Assembly (NCBI RefSeq): GCF_002979655.1
Contig: NZ_PCPG01000003.1
Location: 186,001-250,000 of the forward strand
Origin: Microbacterium sp. MYb45
GTDB taxonomy: Bacteria; Actinomycetota; Actinomycetes; Actinomycetales; Microbacteriaceae
Direction of reading: 5' to 3'
Length of the DNA: 64,000 nt
Shown: positions 8,078-17,645 of the stretch, piece by piece
Numbering within the stretch: position 1 is the first letter of the stretch
How the letters are laid out: each line of letters starts with the position of its first letter
Made by a program: the position numbers and the translations under genes
Notes under the pieces: generated by a model
What the model saw: only the letters and a program-made list of their open reading frames with translations
The model's database searches: none
Told to the model about the DNA's origin: nothing

Positions 8078-8689
8078 ATGCAACGACTGACCCCGATGGG
8101 GGCGATGATCCTCTCCCTGCTGCGCGAGGGCGACATGCACCCCTACGAGATGGTGCGTCTCATGCGGGTTCGCCGCGACGATCGGCTGCTGACCCTCACG
8201 AACGGCACGCTCTATCACACGGTCGCCCGGCTCCAGCGGGCCGGGCTCATCGACGAGGTCGGCAGCGACCGCGAGGGGAACCGCCCCGAGCGCACGACGT
8301 ACTCCCTGACGGACGCCGGTCGAGACATCCTCATCGCCTGGCTGCGGCGCGAGCTGTCGACGATCGATCGTCCCGCCGAGTTCCGGATCGCGCTCGCCGA
8401 GGCCCACAACCTCGAACGCGGAGATGTGCTCCAGAGCCTGCGCTCGCGTCGCGTCGCCCTCGACGAAGAGCACATCGCGTATCGCGATGGACTGATCGAC
8501 GCGAGACGCGATGGCGTGCCCGAGCAGGTGCTCGTGGAATACGAACGGCAGGAGGCGCTGCTCGAGGCCGAGTTGCGCTGGCTCGATGCCCTGATCGCCC
8601 GCCTCGAAGCCGAAGACCTGCCGTGGGGACCCGCGGCATTCCCGAACTCAGAACGCTACCGCGCTCAGCGAAAGGCTGCACAGCAATGA
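8078..8689 (+). CDS. PadR-family transcriptional regulator (with drug exporter)
   Basis: A PadR-type repressor of 203 residues. The winged helix shows MHPYEMVRLM, then LTNGTLYHTVARLQRAGLID and the beta-wing RPERTTYSLTDAGRDIL. The C-terminal helical Vir_act_alpha_C-like region (about 95-190) mediates dimerisation. The start ATG at 8078 follows GGGGAGG. Its stop overlaps the start of the exporter gene (ATGA at 8686-8689), so the two are translationally coupled. PadR/DHA2 exporter pairs usually form drug- or phenolic-responsive efflux modules. The palindrome at 8034-8051 is the likely operator. Confidence 0.92.
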   Translation: MQRLTPMGAMILSLLREGDMHPYEMVRLMRVRRDDRLLTLTNGTLYHTVARLQRAGLIDEVGSDREGNRPERTTYSLTDAGRDILIAWLRRELSTIDRPAEFRIALAEAHNLERGDVLQSLRSRRVALDEEHIAYRDGLIDARRDGVPEQVLVEYERQEALLEAELRWLDALIARLEAEDLPWGPAAFPNSERYRAQRKAAQQ

Positions 8690-10257
8690 CAGACACTCCC
8701 CGCGACGGAGACCGCCCGCCGGTGTCCGTGCCCTCCACCTCCGGTCCCTCGACCGGAACGTACTCCGTGGGGCACAAGCCCACCAGCCCCTGGCCCGCCC
8801 TCTGGGCACTGGTCATCGGCTTCTTCATGATCCTCGTCGACACCACGATCGTGTCGGTCGCGAACCCGGCGATCAAGGCGGCGCTCGACCCGAACACGAA
8901 CAACCTCGACAACGTCGTGTGGGTCACGAGCGCGTACCTGCTCGCCTATGCGGTGCCGCTGCTGATCACCGGACGCCTCGGCGACCGCTTCGGGCCGAAG
9001 AACATCTATCTGATCGGCCTCGCGATCTTCACCCTCGCCTCGCTGTGGTGCGGACTGTCGAACTCGCTCGAGGGCCTGATCGTCGCGCGTGCCGTGCAGG
9101 GGCTGGGCGCGGCGTTCATGACGCCGCAGACCATGGCCGTGATCACGCGCACCTTCCCGCCGGAGCGCCGCGGTGCCGCCATGGGCCTCTGGGGTGCGAC
9201 GGCCGGTGTCGCGACGCTCGTCGGTCCGCTCGTCGGCGGCCTGCTCGTCGACGGTTTCGGCTGGGAGTGGATCTTCTTCGTGAACATCCCGGTCGGCATC
9301 GTCGCGTTCGTGCTCGCCTGGCGCCTGGTGCCGAAGCTCGCGACCCATCCCCACCGTTTCGACATCGTCGGCGTCGTGTTGAGCGCCGTGGCGCTCTTCC
9401 TCATCGTCTTCGGCCTCCAGGAGGGCGAGAAGTTCGACTGGGGTGTGATCTGGGGTCCCATCTCGGTGTGGGGTCTGATCATCGTCGGACTCATCGTTCT
9501 CGGGCTGTTCATCCTGCAGCAGGCCAAGACACGCAGCGAACCGCTGGTACCGCTCGAGCTGTTCCGCGACCGCAACTTCTCGGGAGCGAACGTCGCCATC
9601 GCCGCTGTCGGCTTCACGGTGACGAGCATGTCGCTGCCGATGATGTTCTTCCTGCAGACCGCGCGCGGGCTCACCCCCACGGAGGCGGCGCTGCTGCTGA
9701 TCCCGATGGCGGTGCTCTCGGGTGCGCTCGCCCCGGCGGCGGGCAAGCTGCTCGACCGGGTGGATCCGCGCATCATCCTCATCCCGGGTCTGCTCTGCGT
9801 CGCCGGCGCGCTCATCTGGTATTCGGCCCTGATCAACATGGACACCCCGATCTGGATGTTCCTGCTCCCGTCGGCGCTGATGGGCATCGGCAACGCGGGC
9901 ATGTGGGGCCCTCTCGCCACAACCGCGACGCGCAAGCTGCCGCCGCGCCAGGCGGGTGCCGGCGCCGGCATCTACAACACCACCCGGACCATCGGGTCGG
10001 TCATCGGCTCGGCATCCATCGCTGCGTTCATGCAGTCCCGCCTCGAGGCGAACCTGCCCGGTCTCGCCGATGCGCCGGCCGGCATCTCGACCGGGGGAAC
10101 GCTGCCGTCGCAGGTGGCCGACGGGTTCGCCGCGGGCATGTCGCAGGCGATCCTGCTGCCGGCGTGCGTCATGGTGATCGCGCTCGTCGCCTCGCTGTTC
10201 CTCGGTCGCTACGACAAGGCGGATGCCGCGGCTCCCGCAGCCGCGCGTCCCGAGTAG
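8686..10257 (+). CDS. DHA2-type (14-TM) multidrug MFS exporter
   Basis: A proton-driven exporter of the EmrB/QacA (DHA2) branch of the major facilitator superfamily, 523 residues. The family motif ILVDTTIVSVANPAI is in TM1. NVVWVTSAYLLAYAVPLLI precedes the motif-A loop TGRLGDRFGPKN, and LGAAFMTPQTMAVITRTFP follows. Fourteen hydrophobic segments are expected. The start ATG at 8686 overlaps the padR stop. Likely substrate: an amphipathic drug or toxic small molecule sensed by the PadR partner; the exact substrate cannot be told. Confidence 0.93.
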   Translation: MTDTPRDGDRPPVSVPSTSGPSTGTYSVGHKPTSPWPALWALVIGFFMILVDTTIVSVANPAIKAALDPNTNNLDNVVWVTSAYLLAYAVPLLITGRLGDRFGPKNIYLIGLAIFTLASLWCGLSNSLEGLIVARAVQGLGAAFMTPQTMAVITRTFPPERRGAAMGLWGATAGVATLVGPLVGGLLVDGFGWEWIFFVNIPVGIVAFVLAWRLVPKLATHPHRFDIVGVVLSAVALFLIVFGLQEGEKFDWGVIWGPISVWGLIIVGLIVLGLFILQQAKTRSEPLVPLELFRDRNFSGANVAIAAVGFTVTSMSLPMMFFLQTARGLTPTEAALLLIPMAVLSGALAPAAGKLLDRVDPRIILIPGLLCVAGALIWYSALINMDTPIWMFLLPSALMGIGNAGMWGPLATTATRKLPPRQAGAGAGIYNTTRTIGSVIGSASIAAFMQSRLEANLPGLADAPAGISTGGTLPSQVADGFAAGMSQAILLPACVMVIALVASLFLGRYDKADAAAPAAARPE

Positions 10258-10270
10258 TCGAGGTCGGGAG

Positions 10271-10310
10271 GGTGCCGTGTCCGGCAGTTTGCGGATACGG
10301 CGCCTTTGTG
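10271..10310 (+). terminator. Terminator after the exporter gene
   Basis: GGTGCCGTGTCCG (10271-10283) pairs with CGGATACGGCGCC (10292-10304), with two G-U pairs and an 8-base loop. It is followed by TTTGTG. Confidence 0.7.
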
Positions 10311-10323
10311 ATGGCATCGGGCG

Positions 10324-10863
10324 ATGACGATCGCTCTCGTTCGACCGACCATCGACCTCTTCGACTCCTGGGCCGCTGCTGTGGCCGAGTTCGACGGCGG
10401 ACACATCGACGGAGGCGGTTACGAGCAGGGGATCGTGCCCGACCGGGCGGCGTGCGAGGCGTTCGTCGCGAAGGCCGAGCTGTACGCCACCCCGGGTGCA
10501 GTGCTTCCTGCGGGGCTCGTGCCGTGCGACTTCTTCTGGATCACCGAGGGTGACCGCGTCGTGGGGTTCATCGCGTTCCGTCGTGAGCTCAACGACTGGC
10601 TGCGTCGCTTCGGCGGCCACATCGGCTACGCGACCGTTCCCTCCCGGCGCCGGGAGGGAATCGTCCGCGAGGCCCTCCGGCTCGTGCTCCGCTTCGCGAA
10701 GTCCGACGGATATGACCGCGTGATGCTCACCTGTGACGACGACAACGTCGGCTCCATCCGCACGATCGAGGGCGCCGGTGGAGAGCTCGAAGACGTGGTC
10801 GATGCTTCGGAGCCGGGACAGCCGCGCGTGCGGCGGTACTGGATCGAGCTGTCGCCGTCCTGA
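10324..10863 (+). CDS. GNAT-family N-acetyltransferase
   Basis: An acetyl-CoA-dependent acetyltransferase of 179 residues. The GNAT core is visible: a beta-strand with GHIGYATVPSRRREGI (acetyl-CoA pyrophosphate loop), the helix VREALRLVLRFA, then DRVMLTCDDDNVGSIRTIEG and the final strand RRYWIEL. This order matches the RimJ/RimL-like and predicted-acetyltransferase COG3981 type. It is monocistronic, between two strong neighbours. The substrate is unknown. Confidence 0.88.
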   Translation: MTIALVRPTIDLFDSWAAAVAEFDGGHIDGGGYEQGIVPDRAACEAFVAKAELYATPGAVLPAGLVPCDFFWITEGDRVVGFIAFRRELNDWLRRFGGHIGYATVPSRRREGIVREALRLVLRFAKSDGYDRVMLTCDDDNVGSIRTIEGAGGELEDVVDASEPGQPRVRRYWIELSPS

Positions 10864-10988
10864 GCGCGGATCAGCCCTTCCTCACGGTTCGAGCAGACCG
10901 GTCGAGGCGGGGGTACGCCGAGGCGGCGGCTAAGGTGGATCCTCGGCGGCCGTCCGCTCGCCTCATCCGATCCCGAGGAGCACCCGTC

Positions 10989-12467
10989 GTGGTCCGAAAT
11001 TCCACCCCCGCGATCGCGCGACTGCGCCGGTCCGTTCGCACTGTCGGCGCGGCAGCGCTCGTCGCCTTCGTCGCCGTCGGAGCCCTCCTGGCCGGAGCCG
11101 CCCCCGCCACCGCCGCGGACGACGGTGAGAAGTACGTCATCGGAACCGACACGACGTTCGCGCCGTTCGAGTTCACGAACGCGGACGGCGACCTCGTCGG
11201 CATCGACATGGACCTGCTCCGTGCGATCGCGAAAGACCAGGGCTTCGAGGTCGAGATCCGCCAGCTCGGATTCGACGCCGCCGTGCAGGCGCTGCAGTCG
11301 AACCAGGTCGACGCCGTCATGGCCGGCATGTCGATCACCGAGGCGCGCCAGGAGACGTTCGACTTCAGCGAGCCGTACTTCACCAGCGGCATCCAGCTCG
11401 GCGTACTCGAGGCGAGTGACATCCAGTCGCTCGACGACCTCGACGGCAAGGCCGTCGCCGTCAAGACCGGTACGCAGGGTCAGACCTTCGCCGACGAGAA
11501 CAAGGATGAGTACGGCTTCACGGTCACCCCGTACCAGGACACGACCGACATGGTGGATGCCGTGAAGGCCGGCCAGGCGGTCGGCTACTTCGAGGACTTC
11601 CCGGTGCTGGCCTACGGCATCCAGCAGGGGTCCGGCTTCCGTCTGATCGGCAAGCCCGAGCTGGGCGGCGAGTACGGCTTCGCGGTCAACAAGGGCGAGA
11701 ACCCCGAACTGATCGAGATGTTCAACGCGGGACTCGCGAACCTCCAGTCCTCGGGCGAGTACGACGAGATCGTCGACACCTACCTCTCCGGTGGTGAGGA
11801 GTCCGCGCAGCCGACGGACATCATCTCGGTGGCCGTCGAATATTGGCCTGCGCTCATGCAGGGGCTCTGGCTCACCATCCTCGCGACTCTCGTCGCGGTC
11901 GTGGCCGCCTTCATCCTCGGCATCATCTTCGGCTTCGGACGTCTCGCGAAGTTCGCTCCCCTGCGGTGGATCTCCACCGCGTACGTCTACGTCTTCCGTG
12001 GCACCCCGATCCTCATCCAGGCGTTCTTCGTGTTCTTCGCGATCCCGCAGCTGATCCCCGATCTGAAGTTCGATCCCTTCGTCGCCGGTGCGATCACGCT
12101 CTCGCTCAACACGGGCGCGTACATGACCGAGATCATCCGCGGCGGCATCCAGGCGGTCGATCCCGGTCAGAACGAGGCCTCACGTTCGTTGGGGCTCAGC
12201 CACTGGAAGACGATGCAGAAGGTCGTGCTCCCGCAGGCGTTCCGCATCATGATCCCGTCGTTCGTGAACCAGGGCATCATCACCCTCAAGGACACGTCGC
12301 TGATCAGCGTCATCGGCCTCGCGGAGCTGACGTTCGTGTCCCGCCAGATCATCGCGTCGACGTACCTGTCAGCGCAGGTGCTGACGATCGTCGCCATCAT
12401 CTACTTCATCGTGATCACGCTGCTGACGTTGCTCGCGAACCGCCTGGAGAGGACGTTCAACGCATGA
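10989..12467 (+). CDS. Polar amino-acid ABC transporter: binding protein fused to permease
   Basis: One 492-residue polypeptide carries a signal peptide ([21 protein letters not shown]), a family-3 solute-binding domain (about residues 37-270, starting [14 protein letters not shown]) and a HisM/GlnP-type permease domain (about 280-485). The permease contains the EAA loop [20 protein letters not shown], which contacts the ATPase. Fusion of receptor and channel is known for glutamine/glutamate transporters of Gram-positive bacteria. The start GTG at 10989 follows GAGGAG by 8 bases. It overlaps the ATPase gene by 4 bases. Substrate probably glutamine, glutamate, histidine or arginine. Confidence 0.93.
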   Translation: MVRNSTPAIARLRRSVRTVGAAALVAFVAVGALLAGAAPATAADDGEKYVIGTDTTFAPFEFTNADGDLVGIDMDLLRAIAKDQGFEVEIRQLGFDAAVQALQSNQVDAVMAGMSITEARQETFDFSEPYFTSGIQLGVLEASDIQSLDDLDGKAVAVKTGTQGQTFADENKDEYGFTVTPYQDTTDMVDAVKAGQAVGYFEDFPVLAYGIQQGSGFRLIGKPELGGEYGFAVNKGENPELIEMFNAGLANLQSSGEYDEIVDTYLSGGEESAQPTDIISVAVEYWPALMQGLWLTILATLVAVVAAFILGIIFGFGRLAKFAPLRWISTAYVYVFRGTPILIQAFFVFFAIPQLIPDLKFDPFVAGAITLSLNTGAYMTEIIRGGIQAVDPGQNEASRSLGLSHWKTMQKVVLPQAFRIMIPSFVNQGIITLKDTSLISVIGLAELTFVSRQIIASTYLSAQVLTIVAIIYFIVITLLTLLANRLERTFNA

Positions 12468-13192
12468 GCAAGATCGTGGTGCAGGACCTGCACAAGTCGT
12501 TCGGCGACAACGAGGTGCTCAAGGGCATCAACCTGGCGGTGGAAGACGGCGAGGTCGTCGCCGTCATCGGCCCGTCGGGTTCGGGCAAGTCCACCCTGCT
12601 GCGCTGCCTCAACAAGCTCGAGGAGCCGACCTCGGGACACGTCATCATCGACGGCGTCGACCTGACGGACAAGAGTGTGAAGCTCGATGAGGTGCGTCAG
12701 CGCATCGGCATGGTGTTCCAGCACTTCAACCTGTTCCCCCACATGACCGTGCTCGAGAACATCACCCTCGCGCCGGTCGAGTGCGGCAAGATGACGAAGG
12801 CTCAGGCGCGTGAGCGGGCGCTGGCTCTTCTGGAGCGGGTCGGCCTGTCGGAGAAGGCCGACGCGAAGCCGGCATCCCTCTCCGGTGGGCAGAAGCAGCG
12901 CGTGGCGATCGCCCGCGCGCTCGCGATGGACCCCGAGATCATGCTGTTCGACGAGGCGACGAGCGCCCTCGACCCCGAGATGGTCGGTGAGGTGCTCCAG
13001 GTGATCCGCGACCTGGCCTCGGGCGGCATGACCATGGTGCTGGTGACGCACGAGATGGGCTTCGCCCGCGAGGTCTCCGGCCGCACGGTCTTCATGGACG
13101 GCGGCGTCGTGGTCGAAGAGGCCGCGCCCGCCGAGTTGTTCGGCGCCCCGAAGAACGAGCGACTGAAGGACTTCCTCTCGAAGGTGCTCTGA
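12464..13192 (+). CDS. glnQ: Polar amino-acid ABC transporter ATPase (GlnQ/HisP type)
   Basis: The ATP-binding subunit that powers the preceding receptor-permease fusion, 242 residues. Walker A is GPSGSGKST, the Q-loop is [15 protein letters not shown] (the '[10 protein letters not shown]' form is typical of polar amino-acid importers), the signature is [15 protein letters not shown], Walker B is [13 protein letters not shown] and the H-loop is [11 protein letters not shown] at 12464 overlaps the stop of the permease gene. The name glnQ reflects family, not proven substrate. Confidence 0.94.
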   Translation: MSKIVVQDLHKSFGDNEVLKGINLAVEDGEVVAVIGPSGSGKSTLLRCLNKLEEPTSGHVIIDGVDLTDKSVKLDEVRQRIGMVFQHFNLFPHMTVLENITLAPVECGKMTKAQARERALALLERVGLSEKADAKPASLSGGQKQRVAIARALAMDPEIMLFDEATSALDPEMVGEVLQVIRDLASGGMTMVLVTHEMGFAREVSGRTVFMDGGVVVEEAAPAELFGAPKNERLKDFLSKVL

Positions 13193-13269
13193 CCTGCATC
13201 GTCGTCGCGGAGAGAAATTCTCGCGCTGCTGCATCCGAAACGGCGTCTCGCACGGAATCACTCCCTGAA

Positions 13270-13288
13270 GGGTGGCACAGGGCCACCC
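13270..13288 (+). promoter_or_regulatory. Hairpin in the leader of the DUF4397 gene
   Basis: GGGTGGC (13270-13276) and GCCACCC (13282-13288) form a short stem that ends 7 bases before the ribosome binding site AAGGAGGA. It may be the terminator of the glnQ operon or a leader structure; the sequence does not decide. Confidence 0.4.
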
Positions 13289-13307
13289 CCGTTCAAGGAG
13301 GAATACA

Positions 13308-14147
13308 GTGCGCAAGACAGCAGCCGCCGGCCTCGCCGTCGGAATGATCGCCGCCCTCGGGATGGCGATGCCCGCCGGAGCGGCCACCGACGACTCCGCT
13401 CAGCTCTCGGTTCTCCACGGCATCCCCGATACGCCGGTGGACGTCTATGTGAACGGCGAGCTCACGCTCGATGACTTCCAGCCCGGCGATCTCGCCGGCC
13501 CGCTCTCGCTCCCCGCGGGCGACTACGAGGTCGCGCTCACCGCCACGGACGCGGCCGATGCCAGCGCCCCCGTGCTCGGACCGGCCACCCTCACCCTCGC
13601 GGCCGGGATGAACTACACCGCGGTCGCGCACCTCACCGAGGCGGGAGAGCCCGGACTCAACCTGTTCGAGAACGACACGTCGCCCACGGCCGCGGGTCAG
13701 GGTCGGTTGACCGTTCGCCACGTCGCCGCGGCACCGGCAGTCGATGTGCTCGCGGGCGGATCGCCGGTGATCGATGGTCTGAGCAACCCGGACGAGGCGT
13801 CCCTCGACCTCGCGGCCGGCACTGTCTCGGCATCGGTCGCGCTGGCCGGGACCACCGACCCGGTCATCGGACCGACAGACGTGGCCGTGCAGGACGGCGT
13901 GCTGACGATCCTGTACGCGTGGGGCAGCGCCGAAGACGGCAACCTCGCGATCGCCGCGCAGACGATCGAAGGACTGCACTCGAACCCGGGCGGCGTTCCG
14001 TCCGGCACCGCCGGATACCTCGCTGCGAGCGACACCGCGGCGACGACGACCGGAATCGCGGCGGTGGGCGGCCTCGCCATCCTCTTCGCGATCGGCATCG
14101 GCCTGTCGGCACGTCGCCGTCGGGTCTCGCAGGAGGTGCGCCGCTGA
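13308..14147 (+). CDS. DUF4397-domain surface protein
   Basis: A secreted, membrane- or wall-anchored protein of 279 residues. It has a signal peptide (AAAGLAVGMIAALGMAMPAGAA). Two DUF4397-type beta-sandwich repeats follow: the first around QLSVLHGIPDTPVDVYVNGE, the second around RLTVRHVAAAPAVDVLAGG. The C-terminus has a hydrophobic segment (IAAVGGLAILFAIGIGL) and a basic tail. No clear LPXTG is seen; ATTTG just before the membrane segment is only a weak resemblance. GTG at 13308 follows AAGGAGGA. A class F sortase gene overlaps its stop by one base, suggesting functional pairing. Function unknown. Confidence 0.88.
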   Translation: MRKTAAAGLAVGMIAALGMAMPAGAATDDSAQLSVLHGIPDTPVDVYVNGELTLDDFQPGDLAGPLSLPAGDYEVALTATDAADASAPVLGPATLTLAAGMNYTAVAHLTEAGEPGLNLFENDTSPTAAGQGRLTVRHVAAAPAVDVLAGGSPVIDGLSNPDEASLDLAAGTVSASVALAGTTDPVIGPTDVAVQDGVLTILYAWGSAEDGNLAIAAQTIEGLHSNPGGVPSGTAGYLAASDTAATTTGIAAVGGLAILFAIGIGLSARRRRVSQEVRR

Positions 14148-14809
14148 TGGGTCGGGGCACGTCATCCCGCACCGGACGGTGGGCGGCCCCCGCGCTCGCC
14201 TTCCTGGTGGGGATGGCGTGCCTCGTCGCCTGCGCTCCGGTGGGGGCGGGAGGCCCCTCCTCGGCGCCGTCTCCCTTCGTCGCGTCCGAGCGACCGTCTC
14301 CCGCTCCCACGTCCACCCTCCGCCCCGAGGTCAGGTCCGGCGCCCTCCCCACGGCGGCGCCGGCCCTGGCGCCCCAAAGGCTGCGCATTCCGGCGCTCGG
14401 CGTCGACATGACCGTGACGGATGTCGGCATCGAACCCTCCGGTCAGATGGAACTGCCGGTCGACCCCGCCACCGCGGGCTGGTACCGCTACGGCCCCGAC
14501 GCCGACAGCACGCAGGGCAACGTGATGCTCGCTGCGCACGTCGATGCCGTCGGCTACCCGATCGGCCCCCTCGCCCAGCTGCGCAGCCTCGCGGGCGGCG
14601 AGACCGTCGAGGTGCAGGCCGCAGACGGCTCGACCAGGACCTACGTCGTCGAATCGCTGACGTTCTACGAGAAAGCCGCCCTCCCGACTGCCGAACTCTT
14701 TGCGCGAGAGGGGGCACCGGCGCTCGTGATCATCACCTGCGGCGGTCCGTTCGATGCCGCTTCCGGTCACTATCGCGACAATGTCGTCGCGGTCGCGAGG
14801 CCGGCATGA
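14147..14809 (+). CDS. srtF: Class F sortase
   Basis: A cysteine transpeptidase of the actinobacterial class F, 220 residues. It has an N-terminal signal or anchor (ALAFLVGMACLVACAP, possibly lipoprotein-like at C29), a Pro/Ser-rich spacer and the sortase barrel from about residue 75. The catalytic triad is visible: His131 in LAAHVDA, Cys198 in VIITCGG and Arg210 in HYRDNV. The start ATG at 14147 forms TGATG with the stop of the DUF4397 gene, so the two are coupled. The natural partner is likely that protein; class F substrates are poorly characterised. Confidence 0.92.
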   Translation: MGRGTSSRTGRWAAPALAFLVGMACLVACAPVGAGGPSSAPSPFVASERPSPAPTSTLRPEVRSGALPTAAPALAPQRLRIPALGVDMTVTDVGIEPSGQMELPVDPATAGWYRYGPDADSTQGNVMLAAHVDAVGYPIGPLAQLRSLAGGETVEVQAADGSTRTYVVESLTFYEKAALPTAELFAREGAPALVIITCGGPFDAASGHYRDNVVAVARPA

Positions 14810-14863
14810 GACCCTCGGAGCATCCACGAACGCGGTGGGTGCTGCGTGAGGAAGGAGGCGACC

Positions 14864-15433
14864 GTGGAGCATGACGCGGATGCCGACGCCGACGCGCAGT
14901 GGGGCGTCCGATTCGTCGCGGGGGACGAAGCCGCGCTGGCCGAGATCTACCGCCGGTGGTCTCCCGTGATCTTCACGCTCGCGCTCCGTTCGCTCGGCGA
15001 CCGCCGCGATGCGGAGGACGTCACTCAGCGCACGTTCGTCTCCGCGTGGACCTCGCGGGCGAGCTACGACTCGGCGAAGGCGAAACTATCGACATGGCTG
15101 GTCGTGATCGCCCGCCGACGGATCGCCGACATGCACGAATCGCGCGCACGGATCAGGCGACTGCACGAGGAGATGAAGCGCCTGACCTCGCCGGACGACA
15201 TGGTGAGCGCCCCGGTCGACCTCTCCGAGACGCTGCTGCTGGCCAACGAGATGCAACAGCTCCAGCCGGATGCGCGGAATGTGATGCGCCTCGCGTTCTA
15301 CGACGATCTGACGCACGAGGAGATCTCCCAGAGACTCGACATGCCGCTCGGTACGGTGAAGAGCCACATCCGCCGAAGCCTCACTCGTTTGCGCGACCGA
15401 TTGGAGGTCAGCCATGTCGCACCTCGACCCTGA
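14864..15433 (+). CDS. ECF RNA polymerase sigma factor
   Basis: An extracytoplasmic-function sigma factor of 189 residues. Region 2 spans about 25-90 (LGDRRDAEDVTQRTFVSAW, the core-binding and -10 recognition part). Region 4 spans about 130-180 (LTHEEISQRLDMPLGTVKSHIRRSL, the -35 helix-turn-helix). The start GTG at 14864 is chosen because AAGGAGG lies 5 bases upstream; an earlier GTG at 14846 would include this site. Its 3' end overlaps the anti-sigma gene by 20 bases, the usual arrangement for a sigma/anti-sigma pair. It may control the DUF4397-sortase genes just upstream. Confidence 0.93.
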   Translation: MEHDADADADAQWGVRFVAGDEAALAEIYRRWSPVIFTLALRSLGDRRDAEDVTQRTFVSAWTSRASYDSAKAKLSTWLVVIARRRIADMHESRARIRRLHEEMKRLTSPDDMVSAPVDLSETLLLANEMQQLQPDARNVMRLAFYDDLTHEEISQRLDMPLGTVKSHIRRSLTRLRDRLEVSHVAPRP

Positions 15434-16274
15434 GCAGCTTGCCCTTCTCGCGCTCGGCGAGCCGGTCGCGTCGGCGGAGGAAAGCGCCCACATCGCCGCC
15501 TGTGCGGCGTGCGCGGCCGAACTGGAGCAGATGGCCCACGCCGCGATGGTGGCCAGGACCACCATGGCCGAGGGCGAGCTCGAGCAGCCCGGAGCCGACG
15601 TCTGGGATCGTATCCACGACGAGCTCTCGCTGAGCGCAGCCGTCGCGGCCGACCCGCTCGCCGCTTCTCAGGATCGGGCGGACACCACCGCCGTCTACAC
15701 CGATTCGTCCACCGCCGGCCCGGACACTGCTCCGGCAGCTGTCTTCGCTGTCCCCGAGGACCCGGCCCCGGCTCCTGAGGCGCGTGACGTCAGCGCGGCC
15801 GGTCGCGTCCCCGCATCATCCCGGGTGCGCCGACGCCGTTCATCGGCCCGGCTCTGGATCCTCGCGGCGTCGCTCGCGCTCGTGGTGGCTGGCGGGTCCG
15901 TCACGTGGGCCCTCGTCTCCTCGAACCTCACGCCCGTGCCGGTGGCCACGGCCGAGCTCGACCCCTTCCCCGATCATCCCGGTGCGGCCGGCTCGGCAGA
16001 GGTCAGCGAGGACGACGAGGGCGGGCGTGCGCTCACGGTGACGCTCGACGGAGAAGCGCGCGCGGACGAGTATCGCGAGGTGTGGCTCATCCGCAACGAC
16101 GGAGCCGCACTGATCAGCCTGGGTGTGCTCGAGTCGTCGTCGGGCACGTTCGCGATCCCGGCCGGCGTCGACCTCGCGGAGTACGACCTCGTCGACATCT
16201 CGTTCGAGCCGGTGGACGGCGACCCCGCGCACTCCGGCGACTCGATCGTCCGCGGTCAGCTCGAGAGAAGTTGA
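15414..16274 (+). CDS. Transmembrane anti-sigma factor (RskA-like)
   Basis: A single-pass anti-sigma factor of 286 residues. The cytoplasmic N-terminus has a zinc-binding anti-sigma motif (ESAHIAACAACAAEL, His-x3-Cys-x2-Cys). A long Ala/Pro/Asp-rich linker follows, then a transmembrane helix (LWILAASLALVVAGGSVTWAL, about residues 145-165) and an external RskA-type domain (about 185-285; EVWLIRNDGAALISLGVLE is typical). It should hold the upstream ECF sigma factor inactive until regulated proteolysis. The 20-base overlap with the sigma gene supports tight coupling. Confidence 0.92.
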   Translation: MSHLDPEQLALLALGEPVASAEESAHIAACAACAAELEQMAHAAMVARTTMAEGELEQPGADVWDRIHDELSLSAAVAADPLAASQDRADTTAVYTDSSTAGPDTAPAAVFAVPEDPAPAPEARDVSAAGRVPASSRVRRRRSSARLWILAASLALVVAGGSVTWALVSSNLTPVPVATAELDPFPDHPGAAGSAEVSEDDEGGRALTVTLDGEARADEYREVWLIRNDGAALISLGVLESSSGTFAIPAGVDLAEYDLVDISFEPVDGDPAHSGDSIVRGQLERS

Positions 16275-16298
16275 CCGGCGGAACGGCCGTCCCGCCGG

Positions 16299-17576
16299 CT
16301 AGTCCGCGACGCGGGCGGCGATGTCGGTGCGGTAGTGCGAGCCGTCGAGACGGATACGGGCGATGGCCTCGTACGCACGGTCGCGCGCGGTGCGGAAGTC
16401 GGAGGCCACGGCCACCACGTTCAGCACTCGGCCGCCGGTCGCGATCAGCGATCCGCCGGGAGCATCCGGGCTCGCGGTCGCGGCGTGCACGAGGCGCACG
16501 CCCTCGACGGCCGCGGCATCCGCGAGGCCCTCGATCGGGCGTCCGGTCTGCGGTGCCTCGGGGTAGCCTTCGCTCGCCAGCACGACCGTGATCGCCACGT
16601 CGTCGCTGAACTCGGGCTCCGGCTGGTCCTCGAGGGTGCCGGATGCCGCGGCGAACAGCAGCTGCGACAGGGGAGTGACCAGTCGGGGCAGCACGATCTG
16701 CGTCTCGGGGTCGCCGAAGCGCGCATTGAACTCGATCACGCGCACACCCGCCGGGGTCAGGATGAGACCCGCGTAGAGAAGCCCGATGAAGGGCGTGCCC
16801 TCCGCATCGAGCTGCCGCACCACGGGAAGGGCCACGTCACGCGTGACCTCTTCGACGAAGGCCTGCTCGCTGCCGAACTGCTCGGCGAGCCACGGCAGCG
16901 GGGAGTACGCACCCATGCCGCCCGTGTTGGGTCCGGCGTCGCCGTCGAGTGCGCGCTTGAAGTCCTGCGCGGGGCTGAGCGCACGCACGGTGTCGCCGTC
17001 GCTCAGGAAGAACAGGGAGACCTCGGGGCCGGAGAGGAACTCCTCGATGAGCACCGGGCCTGCAGGGAGGTACTGCTGGGCGTGGGCGAGAGCCTCGGCG
17101 CGGTCGGACGTGACGATGACGCCCTTGCCTGCTGCGAGGCCGTCGGCCTTGACCACGTACGGAGCGCCGAGATCGTCGAACGCGGCCTCGACCTCGGTGG
17201 TGCTGGCGGCACGGACGGCACGTCCGGTGGGCACTCCGGCGGCATCCATCACCCGCTTCGCGAACGACTTCGAGCCCTCGAGCTGGGCCGCAGCCTTGCC
17301 CGGTCCGAACACCGGGATCCCACGGACGCGCAGGGCGTCGGCGACTCCGGCGACGAGCGGGGCCTCCGGCCCGACGACGACCAGGTCGATCGCGTGCTCG
17401 TGGGCGAACGCGGTGACCGCTCCGCCGTCGAGAGGGTCGACCGAGACGGGGGTCGCATCCTGCGCGATGCCGGCGTTGCCGGGAGCGACGAAGATCTCGT
17501 GCTCCGTCTGCTCGGCCCGCAGGGCGAGGATGATCGCGTGCTCACGGGCACCGGAACCGAGGACGAGAATCTTCAC
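16299..17576 (-). CDS. purD: Phosphoribosylamine-glycine ligase (GAR synthetase)
   Basis: The second enzyme of de novo purine synthesis: it joins phosphoribosylamine and glycine with ATP. It has the ATP-grasp architecture, with the N-terminal domain beginning MKILVLGSGAREHAI, the ATP-binding domain (YVVKADGLAAGKGVIV), GPNTGGMGAYSPLPW, and the C-terminal part with FNARFGDPETQ. The length of 425 residues is standard. The start ATG at 17576 is canonical. It is transcribed on the minus strand, convergent with the anti-sigma gene (25 bases apart). Confidence 0.96.
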   Translation of the reverse strand: MKILVLGSGAREHAIILALRAEQTEHEIFVAPGNAGIAQDATPVSVDPLDGGAVTAFAHEHAIDLVVVGPEAPLVAGVADALRVRGIPVFGPGKAAAQLEGSKSFAKRVMDAAGVPTGRAVRAASTTEVEAAFDDLGAPYVVKADGLAAGKGVIVTSDRAEALAHAQQYLPAGPVLIEEFLSGPEVSLFFLSDGDTVRALSPAQDFKRALDGDAGPNTGGMGAYSPLPWLAEQFGSEQAFVEEVTRDVALPVVRQLDAEGTPFIGLLYAGLILTPAGVRVIEFNARFGDPETQIVLPRLVTPLSQLLFAAASGTLEDQPEPEFSDDVAITVVLASEGYPEAPQTGRPIEGLADAAAVEGVRLVHAATASPDAPGGSLIATGGRVLNVVAVASDFRTARDRAYEAIARIRLDGSHYRTDIAARVAD

Positions 17577-17645
17577 CCGTCCAGACTACCGAGGCTCGCG
17601 CGTCGGGTTTCGGCGTCGCGGGCAGAACCCGGCTCCTCAGATGGC

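Noticed and set aside
14090-14120. An LPXTG-type sorting signal at the end of the DUF4397 protein
   Set aside because: Only ATTTG precedes the membrane helix; this is too weak to call a sorting signal.
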